A stretch of DNA of 52,816 nucleotides from assembly GCA_017935785.1 (NCBI GenBank), contig JAGBGU010000053.1, positions 1-52,816 of the forward strand, written 5' to 3'. Positions 8,833 to 16,900 of this stretch are shown here, piece by piece. Both the position numbers and the translations under genes were made by a program. Each line of letters begins with the position of its first letter. The stretch's first letter is position 1. This stretch comes from Bacteroidaceae bacterium. GTDB taxonomy: Bacteria > Bacteroidota > Bacteroidia > Bacteroidales > Bacteroidaceae. The notes beneath the pieces were generated by a model. That model had not been told where the DNA came from and did not search any database. It saw only the letters and a program-made list of their open reading frames with translations.

Positions 8833-9672
8833 TTAAGGTAATTGTCTGTCCTTGTATTCCTCACTCACGCGGTTGGTGAGCTCGATGAACTGTTGTACGC
8901 TCAGCTGTTCCGGCCTGAGGTTGAATACAGAATCCTGAAGTAACCCGGTATGGTCAGGGATGGGCTTTCCTTCTATGGCGCATTGTGTGTCCAACTCGCC
9001 CAGCAAAGGCTTGATATTGTTCCTAAGCGTTTTGCGGCGTTGGTTGAACGTGGTCTTAACCAACCGTTTGAACAGGCTTTCGTCGCACCCCAGGTCAGTG
9101 GTACTGTTACGGGTCATACGGATGACTGCGCTCTTTACTTTTGGAGGAGGATTGAAAACGTGCTCGTGCACCGTAAAAAGATATTCCACGCTGTACCAGG
9201 CCTGTATCAGCACACTCAGAATACCGTAAGACTTGTTGCCCGGGGCGGCGGCTATGCGTTCGGCCACTTCTTTCTGGATCATGCCCGTACAACAGGGGAT
9301 AAGGTCCTTATAGTCGAGCATCTTGAAAAAAATCTGGCTACTGATATTATAAGGATAGTTTCCGGTAAGCACGAAAGGCTTTCCCTGGAAAACATTTTCG
9401 AGATGCATCTTCAAAAAATCGTCCTCAATTATATTTTCCTCCAGAGAGGGAAATTTTTCCCTCAGGAAGGAGACGGATTCGTAGTCAATCTCCACCACCT
9501 TGACCGTGCGTGGTTTCTGAACCAGGAATTGCGTCATAACACCCATTCCGGGACCTACTTCCAGAACCGGAATGTCCGGACACGAATCCACCGTGTCTGC
9601 AATATCCCGTGCAATGCCCAAATCTGTCAAAAAATGTTGCCCCAAAAACTTTTTCGGCTTAACGAGTCTCAT
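8833..9672 (-). CDS. rsmA: 16S rRNA dimethyladenosine transferase
   Basis: A 279-aa RsmA/KsgA that dimethylates the two adjacent adenines in the 3' terminal hairpin of 16S rRNA using SAM. Seen: 'KKFLGQHFLTD' at the N-terminus, SAM-binding 'VLEVGPGMGVMTQFL', acidic motif 'VVEIDYES', the catalytic NPY-type motif in 'LTGNYPYNISS', and C-terminal 'FNPPPKVKSAVIRM'. Length is normal. Start chosen at 9672 (MRLVKPKKF) because the frame upstream runs through the promoter region. A perfect -7 box lies at 9702-9709, divergent from the next gene. Confidence 0.97.
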   Translation of the reverse strand: MRLVKPKKFLGQHFLTDLGIARDIADTVDSCPDIPVLEVGPGMGVMTQFLVQKPRTVKVVEIDYESVSFLREKFPSLEENIIEDDFLKMHLENVFQGKPFVLTGNYPYNISSQIFFKMLDYKDLIPCCTGMIQKEVAERIAAAPGNKSYGILSVLIQAWYSVEYLFTVHEHVFNPPPKVKSAVIRMTRNSTTDLGCDESLFKRLVKTTFNQRRKTLRNNIKPLLGELDTQCAIEGKPIPDHTGLLQDSVFNLRPEQLSVQQFIELTNRVSEEYKDRQLP

Positions 9673-9689
9673 ATATGCTGATAATTTTA

Positions 9690-9697
9690 TAATTTTG
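9690..9697 (+). promoter_or_regulatory. -7 box TAATTTTG for the flippase-like operon
   Basis: Perfect TAnnTTTG, interleaved with the divergent rsmA promoter; transcription would start a few tens of bases before the GTG starts. Confidence 0.5.
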
Positions 9698-9701
9698 TAG
9701 G

Positions 9702-9709
9702 CAAAGATA
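9702..9709 (-). promoter_or_regulatory. -7 box TATCTTTG for rsmA
   Basis: Perfect TAnnTTTG on the minus strand, 29 bp before the rsmA start. Confidence 0.65.
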
Positions 9710-9740
9710 CAATTTTTCATCAATAAATGTGCATGGAAGA

Positions 9741-10742
9741 GTGAAGAAACTTGTCAATTATACAGTTAAAGGCATATTGCCCATCGTTTTTGCCGTGGCC
9801 ATCCTGTGGTGGATGTACAGGGGATTCTGTTGGGAAGAGGTTTCTACCGCGCTTACTGAAGAGATGTCCTGGACATGGATGCTCCTCAGTCTTCCTTTTG
9901 GCGTGATGGCCCAAGTGTTCCGTGCCTTGCGATGGCGCGAGATGATTGATCCGTCTGAAGGCCGTGTGCGTCTGTCAAGCTGCATCAATGCCATTTACCT
10001 CAGTTATGCCAGCAGTCTGGTTGTCCCCCGCATAGGCGAAGTGTTGCGCTGTGGCGTGCTCAGCAGGCAGGACGGGGTCAGCTTCAGCCGTCTTGTGGGT
10101 ACTGTCATGAGCGAGCGTGTGGTGGATATGTTCATGGTGCTGCTGATCAGTTTCTTTACCATGCTTGTACAAATACCGGTTTTTATGCGTTTCTGCAAAT
10201 ATACCGGACTGTCTTTGGACGGGCTGTTGCACACATTCACATCCACCGGCTACTTGGTTGCCGGCATTTGTGCTCTTGTGGCATTGGTGTCCGGGATATT
10301 CATTATCCATAAACTGAACGTATTCTCCCGCACCCGTACCGTAATTCGCGAATTGCAATCCGGTCTGTTGTCGGTTTTCCGGCTGAAGCGACCGTTCTGG
10401 TTCCTGTTCCATTCTGTGGGCATTTGGGCCTCTTATTATTTGCATTTCTATCTCACATTCTATTGCTTTGACTTTACGGAAAATCTGGGACCGATGGCGG
10501 CGCTTGTGGCTTTTGTGGTGGGTACGTTTGCCGTACTGGTGCCTACGCCCAACGGAGCCGGCCCGTGGCATTTTGCCGTAAAGACCGTGCTGGTGCTTTT
10601 TGGCGTGAGCGCTACAGACGGTGCCATGTTTGCTCTGTTGGTGCATTCCGTACAGACCTTGCTGGTGGCCATGCTGGGGCTTTATGCCCTGGCGGCAATC
10701 GGACTTGGCCGACGCCGTACCTGCCAACCCGTCCCCGAATAG
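9741..10742 (+). CDS. Flippase-like (LPG synthase TM-domain, UPF0104) integral membrane protein
   Basis: About 333 aa with seven to eight membrane segments. Motifs of the lysylphosphatidylglycerol-synthase transmembrane/flippase-like family: 'LLSLPFGVMAQVFRALRWR', 'YASSLVVPRIGEVLRC', 'GTVMSERVVDM' and 'VLVPTPNGAGPWHFAV'. There is no aminoacyl-transferase domain, so it is the flippase half only, thought to move a lipid or lipid-linked molecule across the inner membrane. There is no in-frame ATG; GTG at 9741 gives the family-like MKKLVNY start, and GTG at 9729 is the alternative. 39 bp before pepD, same strand. Confidence 0.85.
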   Translation: MKKLVNYTVKGILPIVFAVAILWWMYRGFCWEEVSTALTEEMSWTWMLLSLPFGVMAQVFRALRWREMIDPSEGRVRLSSCINAIYLSYASSLVVPRIGEVLRCGVLSRQDGVSFSRLVGTVMSERVVDMFMVLLISFFTMLVQIPVFMRFCKYTGLSLDGLLHTFTSTGYLVAGICALVALVSGIFIIHKLNVFSRTRTVIRELQSGLLSVFRLKRPFWFLFHSVGIWASYYLHFYLTFYCFDFTENLGPMAALVAFVVGTFAVLVPTPNGAGPWHFAVKTVLVLFGVSATDGAMFALLVHSVQTLLVAMLGLYALAAIGLGRRRTCQPVPE

Positions 10743-10781
10743 GATAATCCTTAAATTTAAATATTAAAAAACATTAATTTT

Positions 10782-12242
10782 ATGACTACATCTATCAAAG
10801 ACCTTGCACCCCAGTCTGTATGGCGCAATTTTTACTTGCTGACACAAGTGCCTCGTCCCAGCGGACACCTTGCGGCAGTACAGCAATTTCTGCTGGACTG
10901 GGCAGCAGAGAGGGGCATAGAAGCCTTCAAGGACAATGCCGAAAATATTGTTATGCGCAAGCCTGCCACCCCAGGAATGGAAAGCCGTAAGACCGCGGTT
11001 CTCCAGGCTCACATGGATATGGTTCCGCAGAAGTCTGATGACAGCACACATAATTTTGAGACTGATCCCATTGAAACCTATATTGACGGTGAATGGGTGA
11101 AGGCCAAGGGTACAACCTTAGGGGCAGACGACGGAATCGGCGTTGCCGCTATCATGGCAGTACTGGAAGCCACCGATCTGGTTCATGGTCCGTTGGAGGC
11201 TCTTATTACAGCTGATGAGGAAACCTGCATGTACGGCGTAAACCATTTGTCGGCAGATACGTTGAACGGCGACATCCTGCTCAATATTGACAACGAGACC
11301 ATGGGCGAGTTTGTCATCGGCAGCGCAGGCGGAGTGAACATCTCAGCTTCAATGCAATACAAGGAAGTGGCTCCGGAGGAAGGAGACATTGCCGTAAAAG
11401 TGACCCTCAAGAATCTGAGAGGCGGTCACAGCGGACTTGAAATCAATCAGGGCCGTGCCAATGCAAACAAGCTGATGGCACGTTTCGTGCGTCAGGCCAT
11501 TGCAGACGATGAGGCTCGTTTGGCAAGTTGGAACGGCGGCAACATGCGTAATGCCATTCCGCGCACAGCACAGGTTGTGCTGACTATTCCGGCAGAGAAT
11601 CTTGAAGATCTGAAAGACCTGGCTGCCTATTGCGAGGGCGTGTTTGCCAGTGAATTCTACGGCGTTGAGGAGGGAATTTCTCTGACCGTCGAACCAGTGG
11701 AACTGCCTGCCAGCGAAGTGCCAGTTGAAATTCAGGACAATCTGGTTGACGCCCTGATGGCCTGTCATGACGGTGTGCTGCGCAATATTCCAAGCATCCC
11801 TTCTGTGGTGGAGACCAGCAGCAACCTTGGTATTGTAGAGATTGGAGCCGGCGAGGCCAAAGTGCTGATTCTGGCCCGAAGCAGCAATGATACCATGATG
11901 GAGTATATTCAAGAAATGCAGGAATGCTGCTTCAACATGGCTGGCATGAAGGTGGAATACGGTGGTCAGTACGGCGCCTGGCAGCCAAACTTTGAAAGTC
12001 CCATCACGGCCACAATGGTAAAGGTGTACAAGGATTTGTTCCAGGAGGACGCCCAGGTACAAGTTTGCCATGCCGGCTTGGAATGCAGTATCATTGGCGG
12101 TGTGTATCCGCAGATGGATTTGGTAAGCTTTGGCCCCACATTGCGCAGTCCACATACTCCCGACGAGCGTTGTAATATTCCTTCAGTAGAAAAGTTCTGG
12201 ATTTTCTTACAAGCCTTATTGGCACAAATACCCGAAAAATAA
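10782..12242 (+). CDS. pepD: Aminoacyl-histidine dipeptidase (M20)
   Basis: A 486-aa cytosolic di-zinc M20 peptidase of the PepD (beta-Ala-His dipeptidase) type, the usual length. Seen: metal site 'LQAHMDMVPQ', the bridging-Asp motif 'TTLGADDGIGVA', the catalytic Glu pair in 'ITADEETCMYG', and the dimerisation-domain signature 'LRGGHSGLEINQGRANA'. It hydrolyses Xaa-His and other dipeptides. The stop overlaps the next start by one base (TAATG), so it is translationally coupled to ilvA: dipeptide breakdown feeding amino-acid deamination. Confidence 0.95.
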   Translation: MTTSIKDLAPQSVWRNFYLLTQVPRPSGHLAAVQQFLLDWAAERGIEAFKDNAENIVMRKPATPGMESRKTAVLQAHMDMVPQKSDDSTHNFETDPIETYIDGEWVKAKGTTLGADDGIGVAAIMAVLEATDLVHGPLEALITADEETCMYGVNHLSADTLNGDILLNIDNETMGEFVIGSAGGVNISASMQYKEVAPEEGDIAVKVTLKNLRGGHSGLEINQGRANANKLMARFVRQAIADDEARLASWNGGNMRNAIPRTAQVVLTIPAENLEDLKDLAAYCEGVFASEFYGVEEGISLTVEPVELPASEVPVEIQDNLVDALMACHDGVLRNIPSIPSVVETSSNLGIVEIGAGEAKVLILARSSNDTMMEYIQEMQECCFNMAGMKVEYGGQYGAWQPNFESPITATMVKVYKDLFQEDAQVQVCHAGLECSIIGGVYPQMDLVSFGPTLRSPHTPDERCNIPSVEKFWIFLQALLAQIPEK

Positions 12243-13435
12243 TGTTGAATTTAGATAGCTTTTACAAGGCCAGATATGTTCTGAGCCAAGTGATCCGCCG
12301 CACCGACCTGGTGCAGGCCCCTCGTCTTAACCCCGAGGCAGACATTTACCTGAAGCCGGAGAACCTGCAGGTTACCGGTAGTTTTAAAGTGCGTGGAGCT
12401 TGTTACAAGATTTCCCAGCTTACCGATGAGGAGAAAGCACGCGGCGTTATCGCCTGCTCTGCGGGTAATCATGCGCAGGGTGTGGCGTTGGGAGCACAAT
12501 ATAATGGCATCAAGAGCCTCATCTGTCTTCCCGAAGGCGCTCCCATCAGCAAGGTGGAGGCGACCCGTCGTTACGGAGCCGAGATCTGTTTGGTGCCCGG
12601 AGTATATGACGACGCTTATCAGCGTGCCATTGAACTGCGCGACGAAAAAGGTTATACCTTTGTGCATCCTTTTGATGATGAAAATGTAATTGCCGGACAA
12701 GGTACCATTGGTCTGGAACTGCTTGAACAGCTTCCTGACGTAGATACTGTCATCGTTCCCATTGGCGGTGGTGGTCTGGCCAGCGGTATAGCTTTTGCCA
12801 TCAAGCAACTTAACCCCAAAGTACAGGTATGGGGTGTGCAGTCAGCCGGCGCACCCAGTATGTACCAAAGTCTGGTGGACCGTCAGATACTGCGCCTTTC
12901 CAATGTAAGTACAATTGCAGACGGTATTGCCGTAAAGGAACCCGGTGCCCTCACTTACGAGACCTGCGAGAAGTACCTCGACGGTGTGGTAACCGTTACG
13001 GAAGATGAAATCTGTGCAGCCATTCTGGCACTTATAGAACAGCACAAGATGGTGGCAGAGGGTGCCGGTTCTGTAGCTGTGGCGGCAGCCATGTTCAACA
13101 AAGTTCCCGTGGCTGGCAAGAAGGTAATCTGTCTGGTAAGTGGTGGTAATATTGATGTAACCATCCTTAGCCGTGTCATCAACCGAGGCCTTGCCAAGAG
13201 CGGTCGTGTGTTTACCTTTGCTGTGGAACTGGATGACAAGCCCGGCCAGTTCCTGAACGTAAGTTCAATATTAGCCCGCTTGGGAGGCAACATTATCAGT
13301 GTGCATCATGAACGCAACGATGACAGCGCCCGTGTAACTGCCTGTCATTTGCGCGTCAAGGTTGAAACAAGAAACGAGGAACATATAGAAGAAATCAAGA
13401 AAGCACTGACTGCTGAAGGATTTGTAATTATCTGA
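12242..13435 (+). CDS. ilvA: Threonine ammonia-lyase
   Basis: A 397-aa fold-type II PLP enzyme. PLP lysine is Lys49 in 'GSFKVRGACYK'; phosphate loop 'GGGGLASG'; substrate motif 'SAGNHAQG'. The C-terminal 80 residues form one ACT domain ('FTFAVELDDKPGQFLNVSS'). It converts threonine (and serine) to 2-oxobutyrate (pyruvate) and ammonia. Length with a single ACT domain matches the TdcB/short IlvA group, which may serve biosynthesis or catabolism; pepD before and ridA after favour catabolic use or at least coupled detoxification. Confidence 0.94.
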   Translation: MLNLDSFYKARYVLSQVIRRTDLVQAPRLNPEADIYLKPENLQVTGSFKVRGACYKISQLTDEEKARGVIACSAGNHAQGVALGAQYNGIKSLICLPEGAPISKVEATRRYGAEICLVPGVYDDAYQRAIELRDEKGYTFVHPFDDENVIAGQGTIGLELLEQLPDVDTVIVPIGGGGLASGIAFAIKQLNPKVQVWGVQSAGAPSMYQSLVDRQILRLSNVSTIADGIAVKEPGALTYETCEKYLDGVVTVTEDEICAAILALIEQHKMVAEGAGSVAVAAAMFNKVPVAGKKVICLVSGGNIDVTILSRVINRGLAKSGRVFTFAVELDDKPGQFLNVSSILARLGGNIISVHHERNDDSARVTACHLRVKVETRNEEHIEEIKKALTAEGFVII

Positions 13436-13470
13436 CATTTTTTAACATATTAAATTCAAAATAAATAGAG

Positions 13471-13851
13471 ATGAAAGCGATTCATACCACTCAGGCTCCT
13501 GCGGCTATCGGCCCTTACAGCCAAGCGATTGAAGTTAACGGTTTTGTTTTTGCCAGCGGTCAGATTCCCATTGATCCCACAACCGGCGAGTTTGTTGAAG
13601 GCGGAATTCAGGAACAGACCCGTCAGGCACTGACCAATGCCAGCAATATCCTTAAGCAGGCTGGCACAGACCTCGGCCATGTAGTAAAGACTACAGTTTT
13701 CTTGAGCAGCATCACCGATTTTGCTGCCATGAATGAAATCTATGCCCAGTTCTTCAAAGAACCCTATCCCGCACGTAGTGCCGTAGCTGTGAAAGATCTT
13801 CCCAAGGGCGCTTTGGTTGAAGTGGAGGTTCTGGCTGTAAAGTCTGAATGA
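13471..13851 (+). CDS. ridA: RidA-family reactive enamine/imine deaminase
   Basis: A 126-aa YjgF/YER057c/UK114 protein, normal length. Family residues seen: 'GPYSQAI' near the N-terminus, 'SGQIPIDP', the catalytic Arg in 'YPARSAVAV' and 'LPKGALVEVEVLA'. RidA hydrolyses the 2-aminoacrylate and 2-iminobutyrate released by PLP dehydratases such as the IlvA encoded directly upstream (35-bp gap), so the pairing is functional. A terminator follows at once. Confidence 0.96.
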   Translation: MKAIHTTQAPAAIGPYSQAIEVNGFVFASGQIPIDPTTGEFVEGGIQEQTRQALTNASNILKQAGTDLGHVVKTTVFLSSITDFAAMNEIYAQFFKEPYPARSAVAVKDLPKGALVEVEVLAVKSE

Positions 13852-13869
13852 TTTTTCCGCACAAATTCT

Positions 13870-13914
13870 GGTTTGGGGAGTTTGGCACAGTCCAAATCCC
13901 TAAACCTTTTTGTT
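13870..13914 (+). terminator. Terminator after ridA
   Basis: GGTTTGGGGAGTTTGG (13870) pairs with CCAAATCCCTAAACC (13892-13906) with minor mismatch, then TTTTTGTT. CCCTAAACCTTTT, which overlaps the right arm, is repeated exactly 20 bp downstream (13918-13930). Confidence 0.75.
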
Positions 13915-13944
13915 AACCCCTAAACCTTTTGATGTTGCGAAACT

Positions 13945-16900
13945 ATGCGAAACCTGCTATTACTTTTACTATACATTATTATATATAATGGTGTATCGCC
14001 TTTGACGGCAAGAAATTCTGAACCGGCGCACCGTTTGGTGGCATTGCTGGCCAATATGCAAAAAGCCCAGGAGGTTACTCCAGACAGTTTTTATGTTTAT
14101 GCCCGCCTATTGCGTCATGCGATTCTCCACGAGCAGGATTCAGTTTCGCAAGCTGTTTATTCCGCCACATTGGCTCATCTGTATGTTGTTAATTCTTTCC
14201 GCGCCCAGACGGGAGTACGGGAAACTGAAAGTCAGACGGACAGTCTGCAGGAGTGGTCGCGCCAGGAATATCTCCAGAATGCGGCAAACCTTTACGGAAA
14301 GGCATTGGCCCGCCCCGATCAGCTATACGAAGAACCTGTAGGAAAATGGGTGCCGGTTGTAGACAAGCCAAATTCGACCAAGGGGCTTTCCGGTGATATG
14401 CTGAACATGATATGGCATGCGGCGGTCAATGACCTCCCTGCGGTCTATCGCCAGAAAGTCCGTATCCCCACTTATGCCCGGCTGGTGTCCTATTATCGTT
14501 CCAAAGGAAAGTATGGTGAGGCTTTGTCCTTGATGCTGGATTCCTTGGACCGTAATGGTATTACAGCACAGGACAGCACATTGCTTTGTCAACTCAAAGA
14601 AGAGTATGCTTCATATGACGCTTGTGCCGAAGTGTATCTCCGCCTTTCCCAATTGCCCGACCTTACACCAGAGGAGAGAGAAGAGTTTCTGCACCGGGGG
14701 ATAAAGGCTTATCCCGGTTACTGGCGGAAGGACGCATTGGAGAATGCCCTTTTGCAGTTGGCTCATCCCCAGCTCTTATGGAATGGCTTATATGTGTACT
14801 ACCCCAACAGGAAGGTCGAGACGGTACTAAGGGTGCGTAACCTCACTTCTGTCCGTTTCTCTCTCTATCGTCTGCCAATGGCGTTTGATCAGACCCAGAA
14901 AGACATTCTCCGTCAGGTCTATCGTTCAGGAAAACGTATTCATTCCTTTACACATACGCTCCGCAAAGTGAATCCCATAACGGAATATTCCGATACTGTT
15001 TGTTGGCAGACGCCTGGTTATGGCCGCTATGCTTTGGTTATGGAGGCGAAGACTCCCGCCCGCCTTTGTGAGAAAATTGAACCGCAAGTTTCCTTTTTCC
15101 GTGTCAGTTCCATAGGCAGTTATTCTGTAGGATTCCCAGACGGCACTCTCCGTCAGGTGGTAGTGGATGCCCTCAATGGCGCTCCTTTGCGGGGAGTGCA
15201 AGTCCGTTATCTGCAAGAAGGGAAAGACACTTTGCGTCTGCTGAAACAATCATTGACCGATGAACGTGGCATGACTGAGATAACAGTAGGTCAGGGACCT
15301 CGCCACAATATACTGCTTCATCTGAGCAATGGTGCGGACAGCGCATTGGCTCCTCTACCTTTGCAGACGATGTTTTTCCCCCAGACCGGAGTGCAGCGTC
15401 TCAGTTCCGTCCGTCTTTTTACAGACCGTTCCGTTTACCGTCCTGGTCAGAAAGTCTATGTAGCTGCTTTGGCATACGATTCGCAGGGGCATCATGCCGC
15501 TGTGCGTCCGGCACGGGAAATCACGCTGCTTTATTATGATGCCAACCGCCAAAAGATAGCGGAACATACGTTGCTTACCGATTCTTTCGGTGTGGCCAAC
15601 GATTCTATCACCCTTTCATCGTCGTTGTTGCCCGGACAGTTCCGTATTAGTGTCCGCAACGGTTCTTCTTGTGCCTTTCGTGTCGAAGAATACAAACGGT
15701 CCACCTTCTATGTGGAAATGGAACAACCTTCACAGGTGGCTTGGCCGGTAGACAGCATTGCAGTTACCGGTTGGGTGCGAACCTATAGCGGTGTGCCTCT
15801 CGGGAACTCCCGTATAACCGGAACTTATCGCTGGACGAACGGTCTCTGGCGCTACTGGCCTGGAAATGATGATTCTATGCCCCAACAGTCGGATACGATA
15901 TATACGGACAAAGATGGCCGTTTCACCCTGTTTTTGCCCGTAAGCCAGTCTTCGGAATATTTCCGTTGGGGGCGCCGTTTGTCTGTTCAGATAGATGCGC
16001 TTAGCCCTTACGGAGAGGTGCGGGGTAGCAGTCTTTCCGTCCCGTTGTGTTCCGCTCCGCTGCGGCTTCATCTCTCGCTTCCCCGTTGGCAGGAACGAGG
16101 CAACCTTTCTTCGTGGTGTTTCAAACTGCTTGGCCCGACAGATCATCCGGTTCAAGGCATGGTAGATTGTCTTTTGCGTGACAAGAAAGGCAATGTGGTG
16201 TTCCGCTCTCAGATGAATGCAGGAACCGATGCTGTTCCTGCCGGCCTGAAAGAGGTCGCTTCCGGCGATTATCAGTTGCATGCCCATGTCCGTATAGGGG
16301 CAGACACAGCGTCTTGTACGCTTCCTTTCACCTTGTTTGACCTGCAGGATTCCCAAGTTCCTGTGGATACGGCATTATGGATGTATTGCCCGGACGATAC
16401 GTTTGCTCTTTCACGTCCGGCCCGCATACAGTTGGGCAGCAGTCTGGATACGGCCTATGTCTATTGTACGTTAGTTTCACAGGATGGAGTGGGGTTGGAT
16501 ACGCTTATGCGTCTGAGGGATGAGGCACGCCTGCTTGTCCTTCCATATAAGGAAGAATATGGCGACGGTGCCAGGCTGCAGGTAGCACTTTACCATCAGG
16601 GACGTCTTTACCGGGAAAGTCTCCGCCTTTGCCGCGAACTTCCATCCCGTCGGCTTCAGGTACGCTGGCATACTTTCCGTAACCATCTGCAACCCGGACA
16701 GAAAGAGGAATGGCGTCTGACGCTTTTGCATCCGGACGGCACGCCGGTTCAAGCCAACCTTATGTGTGCCCTCTATGATGCGTCCCTGGATGCCATATAC
16801 CCCCATCGCATAGAACTGCCCCTTTATCAGGGTCACCGCATTCCTTCGGTAAGTGTCGGTGACTGGTCCCACTACCCCCATTATTACGATTTCCCGTTCT

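Noticed and set aside
8950..9681. 243-codon frame opposite rsmA
   Set aside because: Antisense shadow; rsmA is unmistakable.
13898..13930. Direct repeat CCCTAAACCTTTT as an operator for the macroglobulin gene
   Set aside because: The first copy is the right arm of the ridA terminator plus its T run; two copies alone are too little evidence for an operator.
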